From Streptomyces sp. PH10-H1 (lineage in GTDB: Bacteria > Actinomycetota > Actinomycetes > Streptomycetales > Streptomycetaceae), in NCBI RefSeq assembly GCF_030063355.1, contig NZ_JASISZ010000003.1, positions 62,001 through 126,000 of the forward strand: a stretch of DNA of 64,000 nucleotides, given 5' to 3'. Below, in pieces: positions 8,423-17,310 of the stretch. Numbering within the stretch: the first letter of the stretch is position 1; each line of letters starts with the position of its first letter. The notes beneath the pieces are model-generated. The model was not told the DNA's origin. It worked only from the letters and a program-made list of their open reading frames with translations, and ran no database searches. The translations under genes and the position numbers were made by a program.

Positions 8423-9964
8423 TCAGCCCACCTCGTCGGCCAGGGCCGTGAACCCGGCCCAGGAGCGGGCCGGCGGCCGGGGGTCCCAGAGCTTCTGGGC
8501 CAGCGCGCGCAGCGGGAGCCGGATGCCCCGCGCCACCTCGTCCTGCGACTGCGCGTCCGCGAGGTCGCACCAGACGGCGAACCGGCCGCCGAGCACCCGG
8601 TCGCTGCCCGCCAGCGCGGGAGCGACCGCGCGGGTGCCGCGCAGTACGGCGGGGGTCCACTCCCGGTAGATGCGCTCGCCCGTCGGATACGTGAACTCGT
8701 TCGGCTCGCCCAGTACGTAGTACAGGTACTCGTCATTGAGGTTGACGACCTTGCGGCCGGCGTCGAGGTACTCCTCGGGCTCGCGGGCGCCCAGCTCCTT
8801 TCCCGTCCAGTACTCGACCTCGCGGTCGGCGTCGGGTGAGACGCGGGGCGTGGAGATGAAGCCGTCGTTCCACGCCTTGGCACGTTTGCCGAGCTTGCGC
8901 ACCAGCGCCGCGCGGTCGTTGAGCCAGCGGGTCGCCGCGTCGGCGACGGTGTGGCCGGGGCGGACGAGCTGCGGGTAGGAGCTCTCCGGGTCGCTGACGG
9001 TCAGCGCCTGGTACTCGTCGCCGCCCAGATGCCAGTAGGGGCCGGGGAAGAGCGGCGCGTACTCGCGGATCAGATCGTCGACCATGCGGGCGGAGCCGGG
9101 ATTCGAGATGTCGACCGCGCCGCGCGTCGGCGTGCCGGAGGCGCTGCTGAGCTGCAGATCCGGGTGCGCCGCGATGACGGCGCCGAGGTGCCCGGGGCTG
9201 TCGATCTCCGGGATGACGGTGATGTGGCGCTGCGCGGCGAGCGTGACGATGCCGGTGACGTCCGCCTTGCTGAGGTGATCCCGCGACACGATCTCGGGGT
9301 GGCCGGTGCTCTCGATACGGAAGCCCTGGTCGTCGCTGAAGTGCAGATGCAGCTGATTGAGTTTGAGGTCGCCCATCTCCCGGACCCGCGCCTCGATCCA
9401 GTCGCGCGTGAAGTGCTTGCGCGCGATGTCGAGCATCAGGCCGCGCTGCGGCCGGTCCGGCGCGTCCCGGACGACGACTTCGGGGAGGCCGCCGCCGGCG
9501 CGCAGCGACTGCAGGAGGGTGCGGGTGCCGTAGAACGCGCCGGCGTCCGTGGCCGCGCCGATGGTGACCTGCCCGTTCCGGGCGGTGAGGACGTACGACT
9601 CGTCGGCGGCGACGGTGGCGGCGCCCGAGGCGCTCCCCGGGGCCGTCCCGGCGGCGCCGTCGAGCCGCAGGGTGATGTCACCCGGTCCCGCGGGCCCGTC
9701 CCCGTCGGCCTTCGCGTCGTCGAACCCGAACGGGACCTGCAGCTGTGCGGCGAGCAGCCGCGCCTCGTCCTCGACGGCGGTGCCGCGCCCGGCGCGCACC
9801 CGCGTGCCCGGCCCGATGTGGAAGACTCCGGCCCCTTCCGGCTGGAATTCCCGGATCTCGGGGATGCCCGGCAGTGTCCGCGCGGCCGGCGCCTCGTTGG
9901 GCGTGCCGACGGCCGGCGTGAGTGCGGCGAGCAGCAGTGCCGCCCCTGCCCAGATTTTCCCCAT
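8423..9964 (-). CDS. Secreted beta-N-acetylhexosaminidase, GH20
   Basis: This exported enzyme removes terminal N-acetylglucosamine, for example from chitin oligosaccharides. The 513 residues comprise a signal peptide (MGKIWAGAALLLAALTPAVG), a GH20 N-terminal domain to about residue 165 (ending DGQ/GRN strands and GAFYGTRTLLQSL), and the catalytic barrel (RGLMLDIARKHF at 174-185, HLHFSDDQGFRIE, VIPEIDSPGHLGA). The catalytic Asp-Glu pair is in HLGGDEYQ (Asp316, Glu317). The ATG at 9964 has no strong ribosome site; the next in-frame start upstream would break the signal peptide. No DasR-like operator is obvious upstream. Confidence 0.92.
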   Translation of the reverse strand: MGKIWAGAALLLAALTPAVGTPNEAPAARTLPGIPEIREFQPEGAGVFHIGPGTRVRAGRGTAVEDEARLLAAQLQVPFGFDDAKADGDGPAGPGDITLRLDGAAGTAPGSASGAATVAADESYVLTARNGQVTIGAATDAGAFYGTRTLLQSLRAGGGLPEVVVRDAPDRPQRGLMLDIARKHFTRDWIEARVREMGDLKLNQLHLHFSDDQGFRIESTGHPEIVSRDHLSKADVTGIVTLAAQRHITVIPEIDSPGHLGAVIAAHPDLQLSSASGTPTRGAVDISNPGSARMVDDLIREYAPLFPGPYWHLGGDEYQALTVSDPESSYPQLVRPGHTVADAATRWLNDRAALVRKLGKRAKAWNDGFISTPRVSPDADREVEYWTGKELGAREPEEYLDAGRKVVNLNDEYLYYVLGEPNEFTYPTGERIYREWTPAVLRGTRAVAPALAGSDRVLGGRFAVWCDLADAQSQDEVARGIRLPLRALAQKLWDPRPPARSWAGFTALADEVG

Positions 9965-10078
9965 ACCGGACGTTATGGCAAATCGTCGGCGTTCCGCCGT
10001 CTACTCCGTGACATATTTCGCTCCCGTACGGGTGAAATCCACTCATCCGTCGGACAGAGTCGAACATGCCCCACTAAC

Positions 10079-10648
10079 GTGTACCGCTTCCCTCGCTTTC
10101 CCGACAGGAGCTCACAGCTGTTCCCCGACATTCCGGCCCAGGGACCCGCCACGCCCGCCGGGCTCTCCCGGCTCAACGAAGCCCCGTTCTGCGCCGCCGA
10201 AGCCGCCCTGCGCGACTGCTGCGGAAGCCACCGCTGGGCCCGCCGGATGGCCGTCCACCGCCCGTATCCGGACCTCGACACCCTGCTCGCGGCAGCCGAC
10301 GAAGCGGCGTACGACCTCACCCCCGGCGATGTCTCCGAGGCGCTGGCCTGCGAGGTCACCACCCCGCTGCCGCACCGCGGCGGGCTCGCCTCGCACACCG
10401 CACTGAGCGCCGCGCAGGCCGAGTACGAGAACAAGTTCGGGAACGTCTTCGTCATCGCCCTGGACGGCCACGACCCCGGCGACCTCCTCAACCAGGTACT
10501 CACCGGCATCTACGCCCGGCTGGGAAACGACGAGGACGAGGAGCGCGTCGTCACCGCCGACCAGCTGCGCAGGATCACCCGCGCCCGGCTCGCCCGGCTC
10601 GCCTCCGAACGATCGGACGACCAGACCACCGCGGGCCTCCACCGCTAG
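10079..10648 (+). CDS. OHCU decarboxylase (urate catabolism)
   Basis: The protein matches 2-oxo-4-hydroxy-4-carboxy-5-ureidoimidazoline decarboxylase, the last enzyme converting oxidised urate to S-allantoin. It shows LSRLNEAPF, the CCGSHRWARRMAVHRPY block, AADEAAYDL, and the YENKFGNVFVIALDG block near the C-terminus. The start is uncertain. The GTG at 10079 is the nearest normal start codon but has no ribosome site. A CTG at 10118 has AGGAGC seven bases before it and lies downstream of a plausible promoter (CGGACA at 10051, 18 bases, TAACGT at 10075), so the CTG may be the real start, giving 176 residues. The other urate genes are not in the window. Confidence 0.82.
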   Translation: MYRFPRFPDRSSQLFPDIPAQGPATPAGLSRLNEAPFCAAEAALRDCCGSHRWARRMAVHRPYPDLDTLLAAADEAAYDLTPGDVSEALACEVTTPLPHRGGLASHTALSAAQAEYENKFGNVFVIALDGHDPGDLLNQVLTGIYARLGNDEDEERVVTADQLRRITRARLARLASERSDDQTTAGLHR

Positions 10649-10722
10649 CCCGGCCGGGCCGCGCGGCGGCCGCCGCGTCCTCCCGTACGCCCACCGGACT
10701 TTCACCCGCACATCCGGTCGTA

Positions 10723-10758
10723 CGCTCACCCGTGCGTTCACCCATTCGTTCACCCAGT
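10723..10758. repeat. Three 12-base direct repeats upstream of sdhC
   Basis: The units CGCTCACCCGTG, CGTTCACCCATT and CGTTCACCCAGT follow one another without gaps. A further TTCACCC is found at 10701. They lie about 60-90 bases before a TACGAT box (10816-10821) that could be the -10 element of the sdh operon, so they are candidates for a regulator binding on one face of the helix. Confidence 0.5.
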
Positions 10759-10904
10759 CGTGCGGGATCAATCACACCTGGCCTACCCGGGCGTACGGAG
10801 CCGACAACGCGTCGCTACGATGGCCAGGGCCGGTGGACCGTACCCGGCCGGGCCCGTCCGACACCGACGCCGGCTGGCCCCAAACCGCTCCCGGAGGGTT
10901 TTCC

Positions 10905-11285
10905 GTGCCGGCTGGAACGCTGTACCGCGGCCGGGAAGGCATGTGGTCATGGGTGGCTCATCGAGTCACCGGTGTCCTCATTTTCTTCTTCCTGTTCGTC
11001 CATGTCCTCGACACCGCACTCGTGCGGGTCTCCCCCGAGGACTACGACAAGGTCGTCGCGACCTATAAGACCTGGCCTGTCAGCCTGCTGGAGTACGGCC
11101 TCGTCGCGGCCATCCTCTTCCACGCTCTCAACGGCCTGCGCATCATCGCCGTCGACTTCTGGTCCAAGGGCCCGAAGTACCAGAAGCAGATGCTGTGGAC
11201 TGTCGTCGGCATCTGGGTCGTGCTCCTGATCGGAGCCGTCTACCCGGTTCTCGGGCACGCCGCACGCATTCTGTTCGGGAGCTGA
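10905..11285 (+). CDS. sdhC: Succinate dehydrogenase cytochrome b556 subunit
   Basis: The 126-residue membrane anchor of complex II helps bind haem b and passes electrons to quinone. The GTG at 10905 follows GGAGG by seven bases. Three hydrophobic helices are visible, with HRVTGVLIFFFLFVHVLDTA (the HR-TG and H-x(10) haem/quinone pattern), then LLEYGLVAAILFHALNGLRI and a last helix near VVGIWVVLLIGAVYP. It is the first gene of sdhCDAB; sdhD starts two bases after its stop. Confidence 0.95.
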   Translation: MPAGTLYRGREGMWSWVAHRVTGVLIFFFLFVHVLDTALVRVSPEDYDKVVATYKTWPVSLLEYGLVAAILFHALNGLRIIAVDFWSKGPKYQKQMLWTVVGIWVVLLIGAVYPVLGHAARILFGS

Positions 11286-11287
11286 GA

Positions 11288-11755
11288 ATGTCTACTGACT
11301 CCGTGGAGCTCAGCTCCTCCAGTGCCGCGATCAGCCCGGACAACCCGGCGCCGTTCATCGAGGCCCCGCGCGCCCGCACCAAGCGCAGCCCGCGCGCCAC
11401 CCGCACCAACTTCGAGCTGTACGGCTGGCTGTTCATGCGCCTGTCCGGCGTCGTGCTCGTCGTCCTGGTGCTGGGCCACCTGCTGATCCAGCTGGTCCTC
11501 GACGGCGGTGTGACCAAGGTCGGCTTCGCCTTCGTGGCCGGCCGCTGGGCCTCGCCGTTCTGGCAGGGCTGGGACCTGGTCATGCTGTGGCTGGCCATGC
11601 TGCACGGCGGCAACGGTCTGCGCACCGTCATCAACGACTACGCCGAGCAGGCGAACACCCGGTTCTGGCTGAAGACGCTGCTGTTCACCGCGACGGCGTT
11701 CACCATCGTGCTCGGCACGCTGGTGATCTTCACCTTCGACCCGAACATCCGCTAG
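11288..11755 (+). CDS. sdhD: Succinate dehydrogenase hydrophobic membrane anchor subunit
   Basis: The 155-residue protein is the second membrane subunit of complex II. A charged, disordered N-terminal stretch of about 35 residues precedes three helices: LFMRLSGVVLVVLVLGHLLI, then WDLVMLWLAMLHGGNGLRTV and LKTLLFTATAFTIVLGTLVI. The GH and HGGNG histidines are typical haem and quinone site residues. The start ATG lies just after the sdhC stop (TGAGAATG), so translation is coupled. It is followed at 27 bases by sdhA. Confidence 0.93.
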   Translation: MSTDSVELSSSSAAISPDNPAPFIEAPRARTKRSPRATRTNFELYGWLFMRLSGVVLVVLVLGHLLIQLVLDGGVTKVGFAFVAGRWASPFWQGWDLVMLWLAMLHGGNGLRTVINDYAEQANTRFWLKTLLFTATAFTIVLGTLVIFTFDPNIR

Positions 11756-11782
11756 GCCAGGGACGGACAGGGAAGCAACCCC

Positions 11783-13537
11783 ATGCAGATCCACAAGTAC
11801 GACACCGTCATCGTCGGCGCCGGCGGCGCCGGCATGCGCGCGGCCATCGAGTCGACGAAGCGCAGCCGCACCGCCGTGCTGACGAAGCTCTACCCGACCC
11901 GCTCCCACACCGGCGCCGCCCAGGGCGGCATGGCCGCCGCCCTCGCGAACGTCGAGGAGGACAACTGGGAGTGGCACACCTTCGACACGATCAAGGGCGG
12001 CGACTACCTGGTCGACCAGGACGCCGCCGAGATCCTGGCGAAGGAGGCCATCGACGCGGTCCTCGACCTCGAGAAGATGGGCCTGCCCTTCAACCGGACG
12101 CCCGAGGGCAAGATCGACCAGCGCCGGTTCGGCGGGCACACCCGCAGCCACGGCGAGGCCGCCGTGCGCCGCGCCTGCTACGCGTCGGACCGCACCGGCC
12201 ACATGATCCTCCAGACGCTGTACCAGAACTGCGTCAAGGAGGGTGTGGAATTCTTCAACGAGTTCTACGTCCTGGACCTGCTCCTCGTCGAGGTCGACGG
12301 GGTCCAGCGGACCTCCGGCGTCGTCGCGTACGAGCTGGCCACCGGCGAGATCCACATCTTCCAGGCGAAGGCCGTCATCTTCGCCTCCGGCGGCACCGGC
12401 AAGTTCTTCAAGGTCACCTCCAACGCGCACACCCTCACCGGTGACGGCCAGGCCGTCGCGTACCGGCGCGGTCTGCCGCTGGAGGACATGGAGTTCTTCC
12501 AGTTCCACCCGACCGGCATCTGGCGCATGGGCATCCTCCTCACCGAGGGCGCCCGCGGCGAGGGCGGCATCCTCCGTAACAAGGACGGTGAGCGCTTCAT
12601 GGAGAAGTACGCGCCCGTCATGAAGGACCTCGCCTCCCGCGATGTCGTCTCCCGCGCCATCTACACCGAGATCCGTGAGGGGCGCGGCTGCGGGCCCGAG
12701 GGCGACCACGTCTACCTCGACCTCACCCACCTCCCGCCGGAGCAGCTGGACGCCAAGCTGCCCGACATCACCGAGTTCGCGCGGACGTACCTCGGCATCG
12801 AGCCCTACACGGACCCGATCCCGATCCAGCCGACCGCGCACTACGCCATGGGCGGCATCCCCACCAACGTCCAGGGCGAGGTGCTGAGCGACAACACCAC
12901 CGTCGTCCCGGGCCTGTACGCCGCCGGCGAGGTCGCCTGCGTGTCGGTGCACGGTGCCAACCGCCTCGGCACCAACTCGCTGCTCGACATCAACGTCTTC
13001 GGGCGCCGGTCCGGCATCGCGGCCGCCGAGTACTCGGCGACCACCGACCACATCGAGCTGCCGGAGGACCCGGCTTCCCGGGTCGTCGCCCAGGTCGAGG
13101 GCCTGCGCAACAACACCGGCACCGAGCGGGTCGCCGACATCCGCAAGGAACTGCAGGAGTGCATGGACACCAATGTGATGGTGTTCCGTACCGAGCAGAC
13201 GATCAAGACGGCCGTCGAGACGATCGGCGCCCTGCGCGAGCGCTACCGGAATGTGTCCGTCCAGGACAAGGGCAAGCGGTTCAACACCGACCTGCTGGAA
13301 GCCATCGAGCTGGGCAACCTGCTCGACCTCGCCGAGGTCATGGCCGTGTCCGCGCTGGCGCGCAAGGAGTCCCGCGGCGGTCACTACCGCGAGGACTACC
13401 CGAACCGCGACGACGTCAACTTCCAGCGGCACGCCATGGCGTACCGCGAGACGGACTCCGCCGGCAACGAGTCGATCCGTCTCGACTACAAGCCGGTCGT
13501 GGTGACCCGCTACCAGCCGATGGAGCGTAAGTACTGA
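11783..13537 (+). CDS. sdhA: Succinate dehydrogenase flavoprotein subunit
   Basis: The 584-residue catalytic subunit oxidises succinate to fumarate at a covalent FAD. The N-terminus has the dinucleotide fold [15 protein letters not shown], followed by [14 protein letters not shown], whose His42 is the FAD attachment site. Substrate and catalytic blocks include [37 protein letters not shown], and the late [10 protein letters not shown] and [13 protein letters not shown] motifs. The length is normal for the family. A GGGA ribosome site precedes the ATG. The stop codon overlaps the sdhB start (TGATG). Confidence 0.97.
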   Translation: MQIHKYDTVIVGAGGAGMRAAIESTKRSRTAVLTKLYPTRSHTGAAQGGMAAALANVEEDNWEWHTFDTIKGGDYLVDQDAAEILAKEAIDAVLDLEKMGLPFNRTPEGKIDQRRFGGHTRSHGEAAVRRACYASDRTGHMILQTLYQNCVKEGVEFFNEFYVLDLLLVEVDGVQRTSGVVAYELATGEIHIFQAKAVIFASGGTGKFFKVTSNAHTLTGDGQAVAYRRGLPLEDMEFFQFHPTGIWRMGILLTEGARGEGGILRNKDGERFMEKYAPVMKDLASRDVVSRAIYTEIREGRGCGPEGDHVYLDLTHLPPEQLDAKLPDITEFARTYLGIEPYTDPIPIQPTAHYAMGGIPTNVQGEVLSDNTTVVPGLYAAGEVACVSVHGANRLGTNSLLDINVFGRRSGIAAAEYSATTDHIELPEDPASRVVAQVEGLRNNTGTERVADIRKELQECMDTNVMVFRTEQTIKTAVETIGALRERYRNVSVQDKGKRFNTDLLEAIELGNLLDLAEVMAVSALARKESRGGHYREDYPNRDDVNFQRHAMAYRETDSAGNESIRLDYKPVVVTRYQPMERKY

Positions 13538-14322
13538 TGAGCACCCCGACGCTCGACAAGTCCGCCGGACACAATTCATCGGCCCTGGACGCCGCCGAGG
13601 CCGCCGCGGGTCACCTGATCACGGTCACCATGCGGGTCCGCCGGTTCAACCCGGAGGTCTCCGAAGCGGTCGAGTGGGTCGACTACCAGTTCCCGATCGA
13701 CCCCAAGGAGCGCGTCCTCGACGCCCTCCACAAGATCAAGTGGGAACTCGACGGCACGCTGACCTTCCGGCGTTCCTGCGCCCACGGCATCTGCGGCTCG
13801 GACGCCATGCGCATCAACGGCCGTAACCGGCTGGCGTGCAAGACCCTGATCAAGGACCTCAACCCGGAGAAGCCGATCACGGTCGAGCCCATCAAGGGGC
13901 TCACGGTCCTGAAGGACCTGATCGTCGACATGGACCCGTTCTTCCAGGCCTACCGCGACGTGATGCCCTTCCTGATCACCAAGGGCAACGAGCCGACCCG
14001 CGAGCGCCTGCAGTCCGCCGAGGACCGTGAGCGCTTCGACGACACCACCAAGTGCATCCTCTGCGCCGCGTGCACGTCGTCCTGCCCGGTCTTCTGGAAC
14101 GACGGCCAGTACTTCGGCCCCGCCGCCATCGTCAACGCGCACCGTTTCATCTTCGACTCGCGCGACGAGGGCGGCGAGCAGCGCCTCGAGATCCTGAACG
14201 ACAAGGACGGCGTCTGGCGCTGCCGCACCACCTTCAACTGCACCGACGCATGCCCCCGCGGCATCGAGGTCACGAAGGCGATCCAGGAAGTGAAGCGCGC
14301 ACTGATCACGCGCCGCTTCTGA
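13537..14322 (+). CDS. sdhB: Succinate dehydrogenase iron-sulfur subunit
   Basis: The 261-residue subunit carries the three Fe-S clusters between FAD and quinone. The plant-type 2Fe-2S site is CAHGICGSDAM (Cys81, Cys86, Asp89) with Cys101 downstream. The 4Fe-4S site is in CILCAACTSSCP, and the 3Fe-4S and remaining ligands lie in CRTTFNCTDACPRG. A Ser/Ala-rich N-terminal extension of about 25 residues precedes the domain. Its start overlaps the sdhA stop by one base. A strong hairpin terminator follows 14 bases after the stop. Confidence 0.97.
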   Translation: MSTPTLDKSAGHNSSALDAAEAAAGHLITVTMRVRRFNPEVSEAVEWVDYQFPIDPKERVLDALHKIKWELDGTLTFRRSCAHGICGSDAMRINGRNRLACKTLIKDLNPEKPITVEPIKGLTVLKDLIVDMDPFFQAYRDVMPFLITKGNEPTRERLQSAEDRERFDDTTKCILCAACTSSCPVFWNDGQYFGPAAIVNAHRFIFDSRDEGGEQRLEILNDKDGVWRCRTTFNCTDACPRGIEVTKAIQEVKRALITRRF

Positions 14323-14335
14323 CCTGACGGTCGGT

Positions 14336-14382
14336 TGTGCGAGGGCCCCGTCTCCCCCCGTGGGAGGGGGGGCCCTCGCACA
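14336..14382. terminator. Terminator after sdhCDAB
   Basis: A perfect 14-base stem (14336-14349 with 14369-14382; arm TGTGCGAGGGCCCC) encloses a loop that itself can pair (CTCCCC with GGGAGG). It lies between the convergent sdhB and DUF4132 genes and can work in both directions. There is no U-run, as is usual in high-GC actinobacteria. Confidence 0.8.
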
Positions 14383-14423
14383 TCCCCGTTGCGGCCCAGC
14401 GGCCGGCAGCCCGGCCGGGGGCC

Positions 14424-16880
14424 CTACAGCTGGCTGATGATGGTCCGGTCCGTGATCCCGGTGTCATCAGCCAGCATCATGGCCTTACTGAGGATGAGCG
14501 CGAGCGTGCGGTCGCCCTCGAAGGGCAGATAGCCCCCGTCCGCGGCCGGATCCGTGCCGCCCCCCTTCGGCACGATGCAGAGATAGGCGTCGTTCGGCGT
14601 CATCAGGATGTTGCCCGAGCCCAGGTGGATCTTGTACGTGTGCAGCTCGCCCTTCACGTGCAGGAAGCGGCCGTCGATCGTGCAGCGGCTCGCGATCGCC
14701 AGCCGGGGTATCAGCCGGGTGAGCAGATCGCGCCGGGTCTCGGCGCTCTGCGACAGTTCACCGAAGCCGTAGGAGTGCCAGTAGTCGCGGAAGTGGCCCC
14801 GCGGACCGCCGTCCTGCCAGGTCGGATCGTTGCCGACGCTCGCCACCCCGACGAACAGATCGGCGTCCCGCAGCACTTCGCTGAGCACCAGCGCCGGTAT
14901 CTCCGCGATCGGCAGTCCCTCGGCGGGGGCGCCGCGCCAGCCCTGCTCATACCCTCCGCCGCCCGCGTGGGCCCAGTTCTCCGGAGCGCCGATCGGGTAG
15001 AAACGCACCTGGTCGGTGCCGATCCGCAGATAGCTGCCCGACTCGGTGGTGTCCTCGCCGTAGTCGTCGCCCACGCCCTCGACCCAGAACTCGGCACGCA
15101 GCCCCCACTGCGGCAGTTCACGGGTGGCGGGCGGATAGCTGTCGTCCACCATCAGCCGCAGTTTGTTCTGCCAGCCGCGAGCGGCGGCCAGCGCGTGGAA
15201 CTGGTGCTGGCGCAGGATGTGCGCCGCGAAGCGGTTGGAGTAGGTGCGGGTGTTCCGCTCGGCGTCGGTGAGGAGATACACCTCGCGGTGCGCCTGCTTG
15301 AACGGCTGGGTGATGGCATGCCGCTCCAGCCAGTCCCGCCACGCGACGATCGCGGCCGGCTCCCGCCCGACCGGATGCCACAGCTCGACCTCGGCGCCGG
15401 CCGGCACCGGATCGTCGGTCAGCGTACGCAACTCGCCGTCCGCGTACCCGCACGCCTGCCCGTCCACCGTCCAGAGCAGCCGGCGAGCGAGTGTGCCGAC
15501 CAGCGGATGGTCGAGATAGCGCTCCCGCCACGCGGTGTACGTCCAGGTCCTGCGCGCCAGGAACTGCCGGTCCAGCCGCTCGCCCAGGGCGCTGAGCATC
15601 TTGTCGATGTCCTTGGCCGCCGCCTTGAGCTCCTTCAGCTCCTCGGCATGGTCGCGCTTCACCGCCGCCGGAACGGCCTTCACCGCCTTGCCCGCCGCGT
15701 TGCGCCAGCTCAGCACGGCCTTCGAGCCGAGTACGGTCAACTCCCCGTGGGCATGTGCCCGGCGGCCGACCCCGGTGAGCCCGTAGCCGGGCACCGCCAG
15801 CTCCTCGATCTCCTCCCGGCTCAGCCCCATGGCGGCGGCCCGGGTCTCCAGCGCGGCGTCTATCTGCTTGAGCGTGCCCTTGAAGACGACGCGGCTCGCC
15901 AGCCGGGCCAGCTCCGCCAACGCCGCCTCGCCCTCGATCCGCGACAGCGCCAGCACCGCCGCATTGGCGACCTTGGGATTGCGCGGCCCGAGCCCGGCGA
16001 CCTTCCGCAGCGAGGTCTCCACCAGCACGCCGAGCCCACGGGCGGTGTCCTGGTGCGGCGGCAGTATGGACAGCAGCCAGGCCAGTCCGCGCAGGGCGTT
16101 GGCGTTGTACGGGTCGTACGCGGCGTTGACGTCCGGCTCGTACTCGGCACGCTCCAGCGGCAGGGTCCTGGGGCGCCCGACGAGGGCGATCCACGGCAGC
16201 ACCGTCTCGCGCACGGCATCCGCGCCGATCTCCTCGATCAGCGCCCGCCCGGCCGTCTCCCACTGGGCCGACGGCCTGGCGGCGGTGGCCGTCGTCGAGA
16301 ACCGCAGCAGCCGCTGCCAGGCCTCGGCCGGCTCCGGCAATCCCGCGATCGCACGGTCCGCCCACTCCTCCCCCGCGTTGAGCACCGGTTCGGTGAGCTT
16401 CTTGGCCAGCGCGACGACCGCCGGGTCCCGGTAGGTGCCCACGGCGGTCCGCCGGAAGACGGCGACGACCGCCGGGGACAGCGCCCGGCCGGAGGCCAGT
16501 TCGGCCTCGGCGAGTACGTCCAGCCGTTCCGCGTACCAGTAGGAATGACGCCGGCCAAGAGCCTCGAGCCGGGCGATGCGCATATCGGCCAGCAGCTCCC
16601 CGCCGAGTCCGCGGCCGACGAGGTCCGCGAGCATCAGCAGGAGATCCTGCACCTCCTCCGTGTCGGTCCCCCGCCGGCACCGGTCGGCCCACGCCGTCAC
16701 CAGCCGCAGTCGCTCGTCCTCCGGCCGCTTCGCCACGGCGGCGACCTGCTCGGCCACCGAGGGGTTCCGCAGGCCACTCAGGGTCGCGGCCCTGACGAGT
16801 TTCTTGGCGAGCTTGCCGATGTCACCATCGGCCGCGAGGCGCTCGACGGTCCGCAGGTCCTCCGCGCCGGGGTCGGTCAT
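14424..16880 (-). CDS. DUF4132 domain protein
   Basis: The 818-residue protein has helical, HEAT-like N-terminal and middle parts (RTVERLAADGDIGKLAKKLV; NPKVANAAVLALSRIEGEAA) and then the DUF4132 region from about residue 470 (RREEI/ELAVPGYG, WRNAAGKAVKAVPAAV, WRERYLDHPLVGTLARRLLW, FKQAHREVYLLTDAERNTRT). The last quarter, ending HLGSGNILMTPNDAYLCIVP, is the conserved C-terminal part. The biochemical role is unknown. E. coli relatives (MolR, YehI) lie next to MoxR-, VWA-, DUF5682- and SWIM-type genes, the same families found at 56-64 kb here. The start overlaps the preceding gene's stop (TGATG), so it is translated from the DNA-damage-type promoter at 17281. Confidence 0.85.
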   Translation of the reverse strand: MTDPGAEDLRTVERLAADGDIGKLAKKLVRAATLSGLRNPSVAEQVAAVAKRPEDERLRLVTAWADRCRRGTDTEEVQDLLLMLADLVGRGLGGELLADMRIARLEALGRRHSYWYAERLDVLAEAELASGRALSPAVVAVFRRTAVGTYRDPAVVALAKKLTEPVLNAGEEWADRAIAGLPEPAEAWQRLLRFSTTATAARPSAQWETAGRALIEEIGADAVRETVLPWIALVGRPRTLPLERAEYEPDVNAAYDPYNANALRGLAWLLSILPPHQDTARGLGVLVETSLRKVAGLGPRNPKVANAAVLALSRIEGEAALAELARLASRVVFKGTLKQIDAALETRAAAMGLSREEIEELAVPGYGLTGVGRRAHAHGELTVLGSKAVLSWRNAAGKAVKAVPAAVKRDHAEELKELKAAAKDIDKMLSALGERLDRQFLARRTWTYTAWRERYLDHPLVGTLARRLLWTVDGQACGYADGELRTLTDDPVPAGAEVELWHPVGREPAAIVAWRDWLERHAITQPFKQAHREVYLLTDAERNTRTYSNRFAAHILRQHQFHALAAARGWQNKLRLMVDDSYPPATRELPQWGLRAEFWVEGVGDDYGEDTTESGSYLRIGTDQVRFYPIGAPENWAHAGGGGYEQGWRGAPAEGLPIAEIPALVLSEVLRDADLFVGVASVGNDPTWQDGGPRGHFRDYWHSYGFGELSQSAETRRDLLTRLIPRLAIASRCTIDGRFLHVKGELHTYKIHLGSGNILMTPNDAYLCIVPKGGGTDPAADGGYLPFEGDRTLALILSKAMMLADDTGITDRTIISQL

Positions 16881-17272
16881 CAGCCACCCACCAGGGGTAC
16901 CAGCTTGAGGAAGACGACTTCGGTGCCGAGCCGCAGATCCAGTTCCTCGTCCAGGTCCTCGACCTGCCGGTCCCCGACCAGCACCAGGAATCCGTTCCGC
17001 CCGAAGGCGGTGAGGGCCAGCGCGCACTGCTGCTCGGCGTCTATCCGGCGCGTGGTGCGCAGGGTGTATCCGTTGAGCGTCCGCTCGGTGTCCGTCGGCT
17101 GTACCAGGCCCTGGAACTCCCCCAGCTGCCGGGCGTTGTACTCCGCCACCTCCTGGAAGACCCGCCGCCGGATCACCTCGCGCAGCGCGAGCCGTTCCTC
17201 CGCGATCTCAAGTCCCCACGAGTCGCGCCGTTCCCCTGATGTCGTCTCGTCGACGAACGTCACCATTCCCAT
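16880..17272 (-). CDS. Unrecognised small protein translated with the DUF4132 protein
   Basis: The 130-residue soluble protein starts with a strand-rich segment (MVTFVDETTS), continues with a charged helix (RLALREVIRRRVFQEVAEYN), and ends with RNGFLVLVGDRQVEDLDEEL and LGTEVVFLKLVPLVGG. I do not recognise a named family. It is the first gene of a two-gene operon with the DUF4132 gene. ATG codons at 17272 and 17266 are both possible; the first begins only eight bases after the -10 box, so the mRNA is nearly leaderless, and no ribosome site is visible. Its pairing with DUF4132 suggests a small partner subunit. Confidence 0.75.
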   Translation of the reverse strand: MGMVTFVDETTSGERRDSWGLEIAEERLALREVIRRRVFQEVAEYNARQLGEFQGLVQPTDTERTLNGYTLRTTRRIDAEQQCALALTAFGRNGFLVLVGDRQVEDLDEELDLRLGTEVVFLKLVPLVGG

Positions 17273-17280
17273 ATCCGCAG

Positions 17281-17303
17281 AGCGTAGACGGGGGCACTGA
17301 CAA
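17281..17303 (-). promoter_or_regulatory. RecA-NDp (PafBC-type) DNA-damage promoter of the DUF4132 operon
   Basis: On the minus strand TTGTCAGTG (17303-17295), eight bases, then TACGCT (17286-17281) match the actinobacterial LexA-independent damage promoter TTGTCRGTG-N8-TAnnnT at every fixed position. The first ATG of the operon follows eight bases after the -10 box. PafBC-dependent activation is inferred from the motif. Confidence 0.8.
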
Positions 17304-17310
17304 CGACCCG

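Noticed and set aside
11240-13579. Open frame of nearly 780 codons on the minus strand opposite sdhA and sdhB
   Set aside because: It is a GC-skew shadow: rich in Arg, Val, His and Gly, no domain, and exactly opposite well-conserved genes.
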